64,000 nucleotides of DNA, from contig CAYJGB010000011.1 in assembly GCA_964369405.1 (NCBI GenBank), positions 1 through 64,000 of the forward strand, written 5' to 3'. Every line of letters begins with the position of its first letter. Positions within the stretch are counted from its first letter, which is position 1. The notes below the pieces were generated by a model. It was given only the letters and a program-made list of their open reading frames with translations. It was not told the origin of the DNA and searched no databases. This document shows, piece by piece, positions 28,094-35,998 of the stretch. The translations under genes were made by a program, and so were the position numbers. The stretch comes from CAYJFG01 sp964369405. GTDB taxonomy: Bacteria > Bacillota > Clostridia > Oscillospirales > Acutalibacteraceae.

Positions 28094-29054
28094 ACATATC
28101 CCTCAATCTTTCTTTTACAATTTCTGTATCTAAATTATTGAGCTTTGCTGACAAGATAATCCTAACTGCTTTTATCTCAGTATCTCTAGCAATAACATAA
28201 GCTACTAAAGGACCTATTGTAAATGGTTCCCATTTTTGTGTCTTCATTTTCTCCATCAATAAGTTATCACACCATTTTTCAAATTCAGTAGGTGACTTTT
28301 TAAGTGCCTCTACTGCACCAGAATAACTAGTGTATGATAAGTAATTGTATATATCTTCTAGTGATTTGCTAGCAGCTTTTGCTAACATATCTACATTAAG
28401 CGTTGAACAATTAGCTAAACACTTGGAAATAAATTCAAGTGATTTTTCTGTTTTATTACATCTTACAGCTATTTTTATATTTGTAGATGCAACAGATAGT
28501 TCTGTGTATAATCTAATAATATCATTGTCAGCATTTAAACCTAATCGGCTCAACTCTTCTAAAGATGCTCTATCTACAATTATATCGCACAATTGTCCAT
28601 CACTTGTTTGTAAAAGTGCTGTTAATGCTTCTTTACCACATTCACTTAAATAATTTGGTAGTGAAGACATATTTCTTGATTTTACAGCCTCGTAAATAAC
28701 TTGAGGTTCAATGTTTCCGTTATTTACAAACATATTCACAGGCGTAATATCTCTTGTAACTGCCTTAATAGAAACTTTTAAATTATGAAAATCGTTTGGA
28801 ATTGTAAAAATATCAAGTTCGTTTAAATCATCTACAAGTTCACTCATTAATTCCCAAGTCTTTTCATTTTCTTTTTTAATAATTTCTTCAGCGTTTTTTA
28901 CTTTTTCATCTTCGCCATATCCTTTATCAAAAAGAAAACGTATAGCCTCGTCATAATCTTTTGTTTGTATTAAAGTATCTAAATCTTGTTTTGTAAGTAA
29001 CCCTAACTCTTTTGCTCTTATACGGGCAACTGCATATGTGTATTCCTTTGACAA
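28086..29054 (-). CDS. atpC: V-type ATPase subunit C
   Basis: 322 residues. The C (yeast d) subunit is the socket that joins the central stalk to the membrane ring. Sequence is all-helical with YTYAVARIRAKELGLLTKQD at the start and a late ARDTEIKAVRIIL motif typical of the family. Starts at TTG at 29054 with a GGGGTG site; it follows subunit E by 17 bases. Confidence 0.92.
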   Translation of the reverse strand: MSKEYTYAVARIRAKELGLLTKQDLDTLIQTKDYDEAIRFLFDKGYGEDEKVKNAEEIIKKENEKTWELMSELVDDLNELDIFTIPNDFHNLKVSIKAVTRDITPVNMFVNNGNIEPQVIYEAVKSRNMSSLPNYLSECGKEALTALLQTSDGQLCDIIVDRASLEELSRLGLNADNDIIRLYTELSVASTNIKIAVRCNKTEKSLEFISKCLANCSTLNVDMLAKAASKSLEDIYNYLSYTSYSGAVEALKKSPTEFEKWCDNLLMEKMKTQKWEPFTIGPLVAYVIARDTEIKAVRIILSAKLNNLDTEIVKERLRDMYV

Positions 29055-29071
29055 AGTTTAATACACCCCTT

Positions 29072-29647
29072 TTACTTTGAAAATAACATACTAGAAACTT
29101 CGTCTTGAAGTTTTTCATCTGCTCCATCAAACAATGCTGTTATTGAACAATTTTCTTCAATATCACCATAGATTAATATAAAACCACCATCTATGTTTAC
29201 AGTTTTATCTGATAATGTTAAGTTAAATTTCTTGAAATTACTTTCGATACTTGAAATCCTTTTAACATCTTTACTATTAAATGAAATAAATCCAACTTCG
29301 TTAGTAGAATGTTTTTCAATCATTTTAAGTATTATGTCACAATATTCTTTATCTGATAAATTTAATATTGCTTGCTTAGCATTTTTAAGCATTTTAGTTA
29401 TTATATCTTGTTTTGCTTTTAAATTTTCTTTTCTAATATATAAAGCAGCTGCACTTTGACCTCTTGCCACTATATCTTTAGATTGGATTTCACTTTTTTG
29501 TGATATCACTTGTGCTTTTGCTTGTCCGTCTTCTCTTGCTTGAGTTAAAATATTAGTAGCTTCAGCATTTGCTTCATCAGTAATTTTTTTTGCATTATCT
29601 TCTGCTTGACTAATAATTTGCTCAATTATTTTATCTATTCCAGCCAT
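29072..29647 (-). CDS. atpE: V-type ATPase subunit E
   Basis: 191 residues. The N-terminal half is an Ala/Glu/Lys-rich coiled coil (IISQAEDNAKKITDEANAEA) that forms the peripheral stalk with the 32218-32526 product; the C-terminal half is the globular head-binding domain, ending in a short Gly-containing segment (VNIDGGFILIYGDIE). Position between K and C is the normal order. Confidence 0.9.
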   Translation of the reverse strand: MAGIDKIIEQIISQAEDNAKKITDEANAEATNILTQAREDGQAKAQVISQKSEIQSKDIVARGQSAAALYIRKENLKAKQDIITKMLKNAKQAILNLSDKEYCDIILKMIEKHSTNEVGFISFNSKDVKRISSIESNFKKFNLTLSDKTVNIDGGFILIYGDIEENCSITALFDGADEKLQDEVSSMLFSK

Positions 29648-29687
29648 AAGACATCGTCTCTCCTGTTCAATAAATTTTAAACTTGGA

Positions 29688-30170
29688 TTATACAGCTAAT
29701 CCAGGGATAGCAAATACAGCTAACATAGATATAAGTAACGCTAAGATAGCATATGTTTCTACCATTGCTGGAAGTAATAGTGTTTTACCAAATAGCTCTT
29801 CTTTTTTAGAAATGGTACCAATACCTGCAACAGCACATTTACCTTGGTGAATAGCTGAGAATAAACCTGCAAATGCAATTGGTAAACTAGCAGCAAAATA
29901 TAATAAACCTTTAAGAAGAGATATATCTGTAGAACCACCTAAAATACCAATATTTGTAAGTATTAAGAAAGCAACTAAAAGTCCGTAGATACCTTGTGTA
30001 GCTGGTAGAAGTTGGAATATAAGAATTTTACCGAATTTTGATGGGTCTTCAGCTATTGCACCAGCTGCTGCCACACCGGCTTTACCTACACCTATTGCTG
30101 AACCTGTACCTGCTAAAAATGTTGCTACTGCTGCACCTAATAGTGCAAAAAATAATCCTAAATTATCCAT
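29688..30170 (-). CDS. atpK: V-type ATPase membrane ring subunit K, Na+-type signature
   Basis: 160 residues with four helices in two hairpins, the duplicated proteolipid that forms the rotor ring. The residues that bind Na+ in Enterococcus hirae NtpK all have counterparts: Leu55, Thr58 and Gln59 in LLPATQGIYG, Gln109 in AIHQGK and the carrier Glu138 in MVETYAIL. By that comparison the enzyme should move Na+, not H+. The first hairpin has no acidic carrier residue, as in the E. hirae protein. Its start overlaps the end of subunit I. Confidence 0.95.
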   Translation of the reverse strand: MDNLGLFFALLGAAVATFLAGTGSAIGVGKAGVAAAGAIAEDPSKFGKILIFQLLPATQGIYGLLVAFLILTNIGILGGSTDISLLKGLLYFAASLPIAFAGLFSAIHQGKCAVAGIGTISKKEELFGKTLLLPAMVETYAILALLISMLAVFAIPGLAV

Positions 30171-32184
30171 TAGAAATTTCCTCCTTGATTTTAAAGTGTT
30201 TTGTATTTATTTTGAAAGGGTTGAATTTTTCTCCTCCACCCTCGTAGAACTTACCGAAGAACTCTACAAACTGTAAACGGTTTGTGTGAACATATGCACC
30301 AAGTGCATTTATACCTATGTTTAATGTATGGCCTACAATGAATACTGGTATAAATATTAGAATACCAATTATACCATTGCCAGCGATAGAAGCAATTTGA
30401 TTAAATACCTGAGCAATAACTCCAGTAGCTAGTCCTAAAGCTAATAATCTTGAATAAGATAATAAATCACTTAGATAACCTGTAGCACCATATAAACCAT
30501 ACGCACCTTTTAGTAATCTTTTTACTGGTTTTGAGCCTCTGCCACCAAATAGTACGATTAGTAATGCACCGATACCAGCACAAATTCCACCAATTGTTAA
30601 GAAATAAGATGGTAGTACAAAACCTGTCATAGTCATCATCATATCTTGAGTAAGAAGCGCTAATATTCCACCACCTATTAATAAGTACCAACTTAGCACA
30701 TCGTAAATAGCATCTAGTGGTCTACCATTTTTAATGTGCATATATCCTTGTAGAGCTAAACCTACAAACAAATGTATTATACCAAACAAGAAACATACCA
30801 TTAATAGTGTAACTGAATTTGAACCTTCTATAGGGTTAAACCATAGTGGTTGCAATACAATATCTGTGTTGAAAAATGTTTTAGCTATAATTGTGATTGC
30901 ATCTCCGAAGAAGCCACCAAACATAAAACCCCAGAACGTTGTACTAATACCACAACCTAAAAACATTTGAACACTCTTTTTAAGCCCTGATTCCATATTT
31001 TTAAATTTTAAAAGTACAAATGCACAACCTAAAGTCATAATGATACCGTAACCAGCATCAGAGAACATCATACCAAAAAACAAATAATAAAATATCGCCA
31101 TTATAGCAGTTGGGTCAATTTCACCTTTTTTAGGCATACTATATGTTTCAAGAACACTCTCGACAGGAGCAGTAAGTTTATTGTTTTTTAATGCTACTGG
31201 TGCTACTTCATTTGCTTTTATGTCTTCAATCTCAACTACTGCATCAAAATCTTCTGACAATTTTTTTTCTAACTTGCTTGCACAATCTGCAACAATATAA
31301 CCTGTTAGCATAAATGTATGTTTTGAGTTTTCTAAACTCTCAATTACTTCGTATTTTTCACTTCTCATAACAAAGTAATCTTCTATAAATTTTAATGAAT
31401 TTTTCATACCCTTGTAATCAATAATTATTTCTTCACACTCATTGATTGATTTTTGAGCATTTTTAATTCTTTCTTTTAGTTCTTTAATTCTTTCTAGTGG
31501 CACATACTTAGAAGAGAAAGTAGGCTTAGAAAAACCTAAACTTCTTAAAGCTTCGCTTATTATTTCTTCATCTTCTGTTTTACACACAACAAATATACAA
31601 GTTTGAACATCGCTTTGACTTACAATTTCTAATGATACTTGCAAATCCTCTTCTTTGCTCTTAATAAGTTTTGTCATAATATCTTCATAACTTATTTGTT
31701 CTTGTAATGTTCCTATAAAAGCAGTTGTATAAGTTGTGCCTTTAAATCTCATAGAAATATCAAAATCTTGCCATGGTATAAGTGATTCTATTTGATTTTC
31801 CCATTTGCTAATCTCTGAGTTGTAGTCAAGTATTGCCTTTTGTTTAGCTATTATATCGTATGCAACACGCATTATTTCTTTTGTGTCATCTACATACTTG
31901 TAGTAATTATCTACTGATATAGGTACTCTACCCTCAAACATTGATAGCATAGATTTTTTTTCTTTTGTATAGCTATCTAGTATTTCAAACGCTTGTCCTG
32001 CACTAGAAGAAGATTTTAAAAATAAAGCTTGTTTTTGCGATGTATTCTCTTTTACAAAAGATTTATCATCAAGATTTAAATTTTCTACTTGCACAGCGCC
32101 TAGCCTTTGAATTTCTTCAAGTATAGCTTTTCTATTTTTTTTGAGTGCATATATATTAATACGCTTCATCTCAAGAACTGCCAA
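30163..32184 (-). CDS. atpI: V-type ATPase subunit I (a)
   Basis: 673 residues. The N-terminal half is a cytoplasmic coiled-coil arm; the C-terminal half has seven or so membrane helices starting near IMAIFYYLFFGMMFSDAGYG and includes LSYSRLLALGLATGVIAQVFN, which carries the conserved Arg facing the K ring. It forms the static ion path. TTG at 32184 is preceded by AGGAGGTG, and the gene follows the H-type subunit by 33 bases. Confidence 0.95.
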   Translation of the reverse strand: MAVLEMKRINIYALKKNRKAILEEIQRLGAVQVENLNLDDKSFVKENTSQKQALFLKSSSSAGQAFEILDSYTKEKKSMLSMFEGRVPISVDNYYKYVDDTKEIMRVAYDIIAKQKAILDYNSEISKWENQIESLIPWQDFDISMRFKGTTYTTAFIGTLQEQISYEDIMTKLIKSKEEDLQVSLEIVSQSDVQTCIFVVCKTEDEEIISEALRSLGFSKPTFSSKYVPLERIKELKERIKNAQKSINECEEIIIDYKGMKNSLKFIEDYFVMRSEKYEVIESLENSKHTFMLTGYIVADCASKLEKKLSEDFDAVVEIEDIKANEVAPVALKNNKLTAPVESVLETYSMPKKGEIDPTAIMAIFYYLFFGMMFSDAGYGIIMTLGCAFVLLKFKNMESGLKKSVQMFLGCGISTTFWGFMFGGFFGDAITIIAKTFFNTDIVLQPLWFNPIEGSNSVTLLMVCFLFGIIHLFVGLALQGYMHIKNGRPLDAIYDVLSWYLLIGGGILALLTQDMMMTMTGFVLPSYFLTIGGICAGIGALLIVLFGGRGSKPVKRLLKGAYGLYGATGYLSDLLSYSRLLALGLATGVIAQVFNQIASIAGNGIIGILIFIPVFIVGHTLNIGINALGAYVHTNRLQFVEFFGKFYEGGGEKFNPFKINTKHFKIKEEISNG

Positions 32185-32217
32185 AAATTAACACCTCCTA
32201 TATTATTTTGATAACTT

Positions 32218-32526
32218 TTAAATTATCAATTCAGCAATTTTCTTTGTTACTTCATTCTGTTTCTTCATTGCTTCAACATTTAGTGATTCAACTTCAATTT
32301 TCGATTGTTCTTTAGCTTTTTCCATACTTTGAGCAACAGCTTTTTCAGATTGTTCTTTTTGCTTTTGAGCATTACTTTCTGAAACACTTACACATTGCTC
32401 AATCAATTCTTTTGACTGGTTTTGTGCTTTCTTTATAATGTCTTCAGCTTTTATTCTTGCTACTTCTTCAATGCTAACTGCTTGAGTTTCTGCATTTTTT
32501 AACTTTTGAATAGTTTCTAACGCCAC
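32218..32526 (-). CDS. V-type ATPase peripheral stalk subunit (G/H)
   Basis: 102 residues, almost entirely a charged coiled coil (QKLKNAETQAVSIEEVARIK; KAQNQSKELIEQCVSVSES). It leads the operon in the position of E. hirae ntpF, whose product pairs with subunit E in the peripheral stalk. GTG at 32526 with GGTGGTGAT upstream. Assignment rests on position and coiled-coil character, since the family is weakly conserved in sequence. Confidence 0.85.
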   Translation of the reverse strand: MALETIQKLKNAETQAVSIEEVARIKAEDIIKKAQNQSKELIEQCVSVSESNAQKQKEQSEKAVAQSMEKAKEQSKIEVESLNVEAMKKQNEVTKKIAELII

Positions 32527-32555
32527 CTAATCACCACCAAATACAATATTACTTA

Positions 32556-32584
32556 ATTTTATCGAATTTCCATAAATTAGTCAA
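32556..32584 (-). promoter_or_regulatory. Promoter of the V-ATPase operon
   Basis: On the minus strand TTGACT (32584-32579) and TAAAAT (32561-32556) are 17 bases apart, about 30 bases upstream of the first V-ATPase gene. No operator is obvious. Confidence 0.65.
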
Positions 32585-32631
32585 TACCTTTTTGATATTT
32601 AGTACAAATATTAGAAATAATTTTTATATTT

Positions 32632-32724
32632 TTATTTATCTCTCTTGCTAATTTGAAATAAACACATTATACCTACTCCAATTGTACAACCTACTACTAA
32701 TCCTATACATATACCAACAAGCAT
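32632..32724 (-). CDS. Thirty-residue membrane peptide, DUF3789-like
   Basis: A 30-codon frame starting at ATG 32724 encodes MLVGICIGLVVGCTIGVG, then IMCLFQISKRDK: one glycine-rich helix followed by a basic tail. A perfect GGAGG lies seven bases upstream, which argues that it is translated. The pattern of a short helix with G-x-x-x-G spacing, MC and a charged end recalls DUF3789 peptides that are common in Firmicutes. It lies just upstream of the V-ATPase promoter on the same strand. Function is unknown; an association with the ATPase is only positional. Confidence 0.6.
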   Translation of the reverse strand: MLVGICIGLVVGCTIGVGIMCLFQISKRDK

Positions 32725-32843
32725 TTTTGCACCTCCAAAATATATTTTCCATATTGTGACAATTAATTTTAATTACGTATGTAATAATATTATTAACAAT
32801 TCTTTGAAAATTAACACGAAATTTTGTATTGGGGTGATTTTTT

Positions 32844-33698
32844 ATTCAAACTGTATATCTAGATGTACTAATTTCATTAAATATTTTTATAAACTATTTT
32901 ATTTTGTTAGGCACAGTTAAATTTAACAAGGTAAGCGTTAGAAAATTAAGGCTATTTTTAGGTGCTACTTTTGGTGCTATAACATCTATTTTAATTCTTT
33001 TTCCTCCTTTAAATTCTTTTCTAAATTTTTTTATAAAATTTATTATTGCATTAATTATAATACTCATTACTTTCGGTTTCGGTAACCAAAAAACATTTAT
33101 TAAAAACTTATTAGTTTTCTATTTAGTCACTTTTCTTTTCTTAGGGTCTATGATTGCTGTTTGGTTTATTTTTACTCCTATGGGTATGGTTATTAACAAT
33201 AGTACCGTATATTTTGATATTCCACCTTTGATAATAATTTTATCGTCTTTACTTAGTTATTTAATTGTATGGACAATTAATAAATTTATATCTATTAATC
33301 TACCTAAAAAAGTTTTTTGCAAGTTAAAAATAGAAAATCTTGGAAACAGTTGTAATCTCATAGCAAAAATAGATACTGGTAATTCTCTAAAAGAACCTTT
33401 TTCTTTATCTCCTGTTATAGTAGTTCAAGAAAAAGCCATTAGTAATATTATTTCAAATGACATTAAAAAATATCTAATTTCTGATAAAAATTTTAATGAA
33501 TTTTATATTACAAATAAAAGCATAAGAATGATACCATTTAACACTGTTAATTCAAGTGGTTTAATGCCAGCTTTTAAACCTGAAAAAATTTATATAGATG
33601 AAAAACTTTGTACAAAAGATTCATACATAGCAATTTGTGATGACAAGCAACTAAGTGATAATTACAAAGCAATAATAAACATCGAATGTCTAAATTAA
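32844..33698 (+). CDS. spoIIGA: Sigma-E processing peptidase SpoIIGA, probable ATT start
   Basis: 284 residues if read from ATT at 32844. The N-terminal half has five membrane helices and the C-terminal half an aspartic protease-like domain with the catalytic Asp in IAKIDTGNSL. SpoIIGA cleaves the pro-peptide from pro-sigma-E in the mother cell membrane. The first residues after ATT, QTVYLDVLISLNIFINYF, match the conserved start of the family, yet the frame holds no ATG, GTG or TTG there, and an in-frame TGA lies only three codons before ATT. GGGGTGA stands six bases upstream. The next usable start, TTG at 32904, would delete the first helix. Followed by sigE after 17 bases. Confidence 0.87.
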   Translation: MQTVYLDVLISLNIFINYFILLGTVKFNKVSVRKLRLFLGATFGAITSILILFPPLNSFLNFFIKFIIALIIILITFGFGNQKTFIKNLLVFYLVTFLFLGSMIAVWFIFTPMGMVINNSTVYFDIPPLIIILSSLLSYLIVWTINKFISINLPKKVFCKLKIENLGNSCNLIAKIDTGNSLKEPFSLSPVIVVQEKAISNIISNDIKKYLISDKNFNEFYITNKSIRMIPFNTVNSSGLMPAFKPEKIYIDEKLCTKDSYIAICDDKQLSDNYKAIINIECLN

Positions 33699-33715
33699 AA
33701 TAACGGAGGTATACT

Positions 33716-34420
33716 ATGAATATATTTAAAAAAATCAAGCAAAAAGTTTTATCACTATTTTTGAAGAAAGAAGAGATATTTTACATCAACGGTCCGCACA
33801 CATTGCCACCACCACTTAAAGCTGAAGAAGAGCAAAAAATTATGGAGGCAATTCAAAACGGTGTAGAAGATGCACGAGAGCCTTTAATAACGCACAATTT
33901 ACGATTAGTTGTTTATATCGCTAAAAAGTTTGAAACGAGTGGTGCAGGTGTTGAAGATTTAATATCTATTGGAACTATCGGACTAATTAAAGCAGTTAAT
34001 ACGTTTAAACCAGAAAAAAATATTAAACTTGCAACTTATGCCTCAAGATGTATAGAAAACGAAATATTGATGTTTTTAAGAAAAAGTTCGCAACTGAAAA
34101 ATGAAATTTCAATAGATGAGCCACTAAACATTGATTGGGACGGCAATGAGCTTTTACTAAGCGATATCCTAGGAAGTGATAACGATGTAGTTAATAAGAA
34201 TATTGAGCAAGAAACAGACTGTATCTTACTTAATCATGCAGTAAATAAACTAAATGATAGAGAAAAACAGATAATGCAACTACGGTTTGGATTAGGTGGA
34301 TATAAAGAACATACGCAAAAAGAAGTTGCATTAATACTTAATATATCTCAATCTTACATATCAAGACTTGAAAAAAAGATAATAAAAAAACTAAAGAAAG
34401 ATTTAGCAGAAGTAATATAA
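33716..34420 (+). CDS. sigE: Sporulation sigma factor sigma-E (pro-form)
   Basis: 234 residues. Region 2 has LRLVVYIAKKF and LISIGTIGLIKAV; region 4 ends with the helix-turn-helix TQKEVALILNISQSYISRLE. The N-terminal 25-30 residues (NIFKKIKQKVLSLFLKKEEI) form the amphipathic pro-sequence that SpoIIGA removes. Sigma-E directs early mother-cell transcription after asymmetric septation. ATG at 33716 follows ACGGAGGT. The sigG gene that often follows is not here; a small lipoprotein gene takes its place. Confidence 0.96.
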   Translation: MNIFKKIKQKVLSLFLKKEEIFYINGPHTLPPPLKAEEEQKIMEAIQNGVEDAREPLITHNLRLVVYIAKKFETSGAGVEDLISIGTIGLIKAVNTFKPEKNIKLATYASRCIENEILMFLRKSSQLKNEISIDEPLNIDWDGNELLLSDILGSDNDVVNKNIEQETDCILLNHAVNKLNDREKQIMQLRFGLGGYKEHTQKEVALILNISQSYISRLEKKIIKKLKKDLAEVI

Positions 34421-34495
34421 ATATTTTTTATTGTTTTGTAAATAATATTTAAGTACCTATAATTTATAGGTAAATAGATTTAAAGGAGAACACAA

Positions 34496-34759
34496 ATGAG
34501 AAAGTGTATTATTATAGTAGTTGCAATTGCTGTATTATGTCTTACTTTAGTTGCTTGTAACGCTGAAGATGGACAAATCGGTGAAGGCGGAAGTGGGACA
34601 ATAACAGATAATACTAAAGATACAGAAAGTACAACTGATACAACTACAAGCGATATGACTAACAATAGCGACAGTGATATGCTAGACGATGAAGACAGTT
34701 CTACAAGTGATGACGAAATGGGAACAGATACTGGAGATATGCTAGATGAACAAATGTAA
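34496..34759 (+). CDS. Small acidic lipoprotein
   Basis: 87 residues. A lipoprotein signal ends in the lipobox LTLVAC with Cys at about residue 21. The mature part is a low-complexity Ser/Thr/Asp/Glu-rich chain (TESTTDTTTSDM; SDSDMLDDEDSSTSDDEMG) with no fold that I recognise. AAAGGAG lies upstream of ATG. It follows sigE by 75 bases on the same strand and ends before a terminator hairpin, so it may share the sigE transcript. Being acidic and disordered, it might bind cations or act as a spacer, but this is speculation. Confidence 0.7.
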   Translation: MRKCIIIVVAIAVLCLTLVACNAEDGQIGEGGSGTITDNTKDTESTTDTTTSDMTNNSDSDMLDDEDSSTSDDEMGTDTGDMLDEQM

Positions 34760-34805
34760 TAAATGTTAGATTTTTTTGGGGTGAACACATAGTTTCGCAC
34801 AAAAT

Positions 34806-34845
34806 TAAACAGGACAAGGAATTTTACTTCCCTGTCCTGTTTTAA
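34806..34845. terminator. Terminator hairpin, copy 1 of a near-identical pair
   Basis: AACAGGACAAGGAA pairs with TTCCCTGTCCTGTT with a small mismatch, around TTTTAC. A-rich before and T-rich after. An almost identical hairpin recurs at 35939-35976. Confidence 0.75.
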
Positions 34846-34874
34846 ATCATCACTTAACACTATACAACTTTAAA

Positions 34875-35213
34875 TTAAGGACATTCACTAGAACATTCAA
34901 CACATAATTTATCAGTTCTTTTATTTTTGTTTCCACAGTAAGGACAAAACCAAGAACCATCGTCAAGAACAAAATGTTTTAGTACTTTCACCTTATTAGC
35001 ATGGAATTTGTTGTTATGTGCTTTATCCATCTCAACACCTACAATAGGTGCTACAGATACACCCTTGCTACCCATTCCGGCTAGACTTCCAAATTGTAAA
35101 TTGCTAGCAAATTTTTTAAGAGATTTTTTAGCAACTTTATTGCCACATTGCTGACAATATATAGCGTTTGGATCATTTAAGAAATTACATTTTATACAAG
35201 TATTATTTTTCAA
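34875..35213 (-). CDS. Double zinc-ribbon protein
   Basis: 112 residues with a zinc ribbon at each end: CIKC and CQQC near residues 5-23, and CPYC and CVEC near 90-107, the last followed by a further Cys. The middle is Gly/Ser/Lys-rich without known domain. Such ribbons bind zinc and usually serve protein or nucleic-acid contacts. RBS AGGAGGT precedes ATG at 35213. It follows the secreted-protein gene by 17 bases, so the two are likely co-transcribed. No function can be assigned. Confidence 0.7.
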   Translation of the reverse strand: MKNNTCIKCNFLNDPNAIYCQQCGNKVAKKSLKKFASNLQFGSLAGMGSKGVSVAPIVGVEMDKAHNNKFHANKVKVLKHFVLDDGSWFCPYCGNKNKRTDKLCVECSSECP

Positions 35214-35230
35214 CTGAATACCTCCTAAAA

Positions 35231-35770
35231 TTATGGGTAAAAATAAACATGGGCACTATCATTTAATATTCCATATTTATTTAATGAAAAATTAACTTTT
35301 ATGCAATCATTAGAATAATCAATTACTGGATTTCCCATCAATCTCCAACCACTAGCAGTTATATTCCAACCTAGTTTAACTGTGCTATATAAAAACTGAG
35401 GTCGCCCACCAATAATTTGTGTTTTATATACTAATGTAGCATTCCCCAATTTACTTCCTGTGGTAGAACTATAAAGATTTTTAACAATTGTTTTAGTTGG
35501 CGAAACTGTATAACTAGCAAGAGTTTCATTCAACTTATTATCATTATTCAATAAATTTTGATTTATCTTAACGCTAGGTAAATCCTTTAAAAAAGTGGCT
35601 TCTACATTATTGTTATCCATAAAATTTATATTTTCTACAGCACCAACAGTAACACCTAAATATCCACTACATAATGTTATAATCGCAAACAACATAATTA
35701 AACAACACAATAGAACCTTTTTGACTTTTTTAAAACAGTTAAAATTATTTTTTTTACATAAAATTTTCAT
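35231..35770 (-). CDS. Secreted protein of unknown function
   Basis: 179 residues. A basic N-terminus and one hydrophobic segment (VLLCCLIMLFAIITLCSGYL) form a signal peptide or anchor; the rest has predicted beta character with motifs such as LVYKTQIIGGRPQFLYS and SGWRLMGNPVIDYSNDC. I recognise no family. ATG at 35770 follows GGGGAA, and an unusual pair of AT palindromes lies directly upstream (35786-35820). With the zinc-ribbon gene it forms a small unit enclosed between two near-identical terminators, which gives it the look of an inserted cassette. Confidence 0.65.
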   Translation of the reverse strand: MKILCKKNNFNCFKKVKKVLLCCLIMLFAIITLCSGYLGVTVGAVENINFMDNNNVEATFLKDLPSVKINQNLLNNDNKLNETLASYTVSPTKTIVKNLYSSTTGSKLGNATLVYKTQIIGGRPQFLYSTVKLGWNITASGWRLMGNPVIDYSNDCIKVNFSLNKYGILNDSAHVYFYP

Positions 35771-35785
35771 AAGAATTCCCCTTTC

Positions 35786-35820
35786 ATAATATATATATTA
35801 GCATAATATATATATTATGT
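35786..35820 (-). promoter_or_regulatory. Tandem AT palindromes upstream of the secreted-protein gene
   Basis: CATAATATATATATTATG at 35803-35820 is a perfect 18-bp palindrome; a second copy starts 17 bases earlier at 35786 and differs only at its last bases. A third, weaker unit (CATTATATATAT) begins at 35825. Two head-to-tail palindromes at a 17-base period next to a start codon suggest an operator, but simple AT repetition could also produce this. Confidence 0.4.
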
Positions 35821-35936
35821 CAACATTATATATATTTTTTTATATAAAAAAATATAGTAAATTTATAGTAAATTGTACTAAATTATTATTTTACTATATA
35901 TGAATAAGATAGTGGTTAGCGTGTTATCTCAAAACA

Positions 35937-35977
35937 CTAAAACAGGACTAGGAATTTTGCTTCCCTGTCCTGTTTTT
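35937..35977. terminator. Terminator hairpin, copy 2 of a near-identical pair
   Basis: AACAGGACTAGGAA and TTCCCTGTCCTGTT pair around TTTTGC, followed by six T. It differs from 34806-34845 at only two or three positions. Here it should end the ABC exporter operon on the minus strand; the T run favours the plus strand, so it may work both ways. Confidence 0.75.
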
Positions 35978-35998
35978 TATCTGTATTTTAGTTCATTT

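Noticed and set aside
32904..33698. spoIIGA starting at TTG 32904
   Set aside because: This would remove the conserved first 20 residues and first membrane helix, which are encoded in frame just upstream behind a good ribosome site.
34480..34860. 126-codon minus-strand frame over the lipoprotein gene
   Set aside because: It is made of Ser/Val runs complementary to the Asp/Thr/Ser repeats of the real gene, has no ribosome site, and runs through a terminator hairpin.
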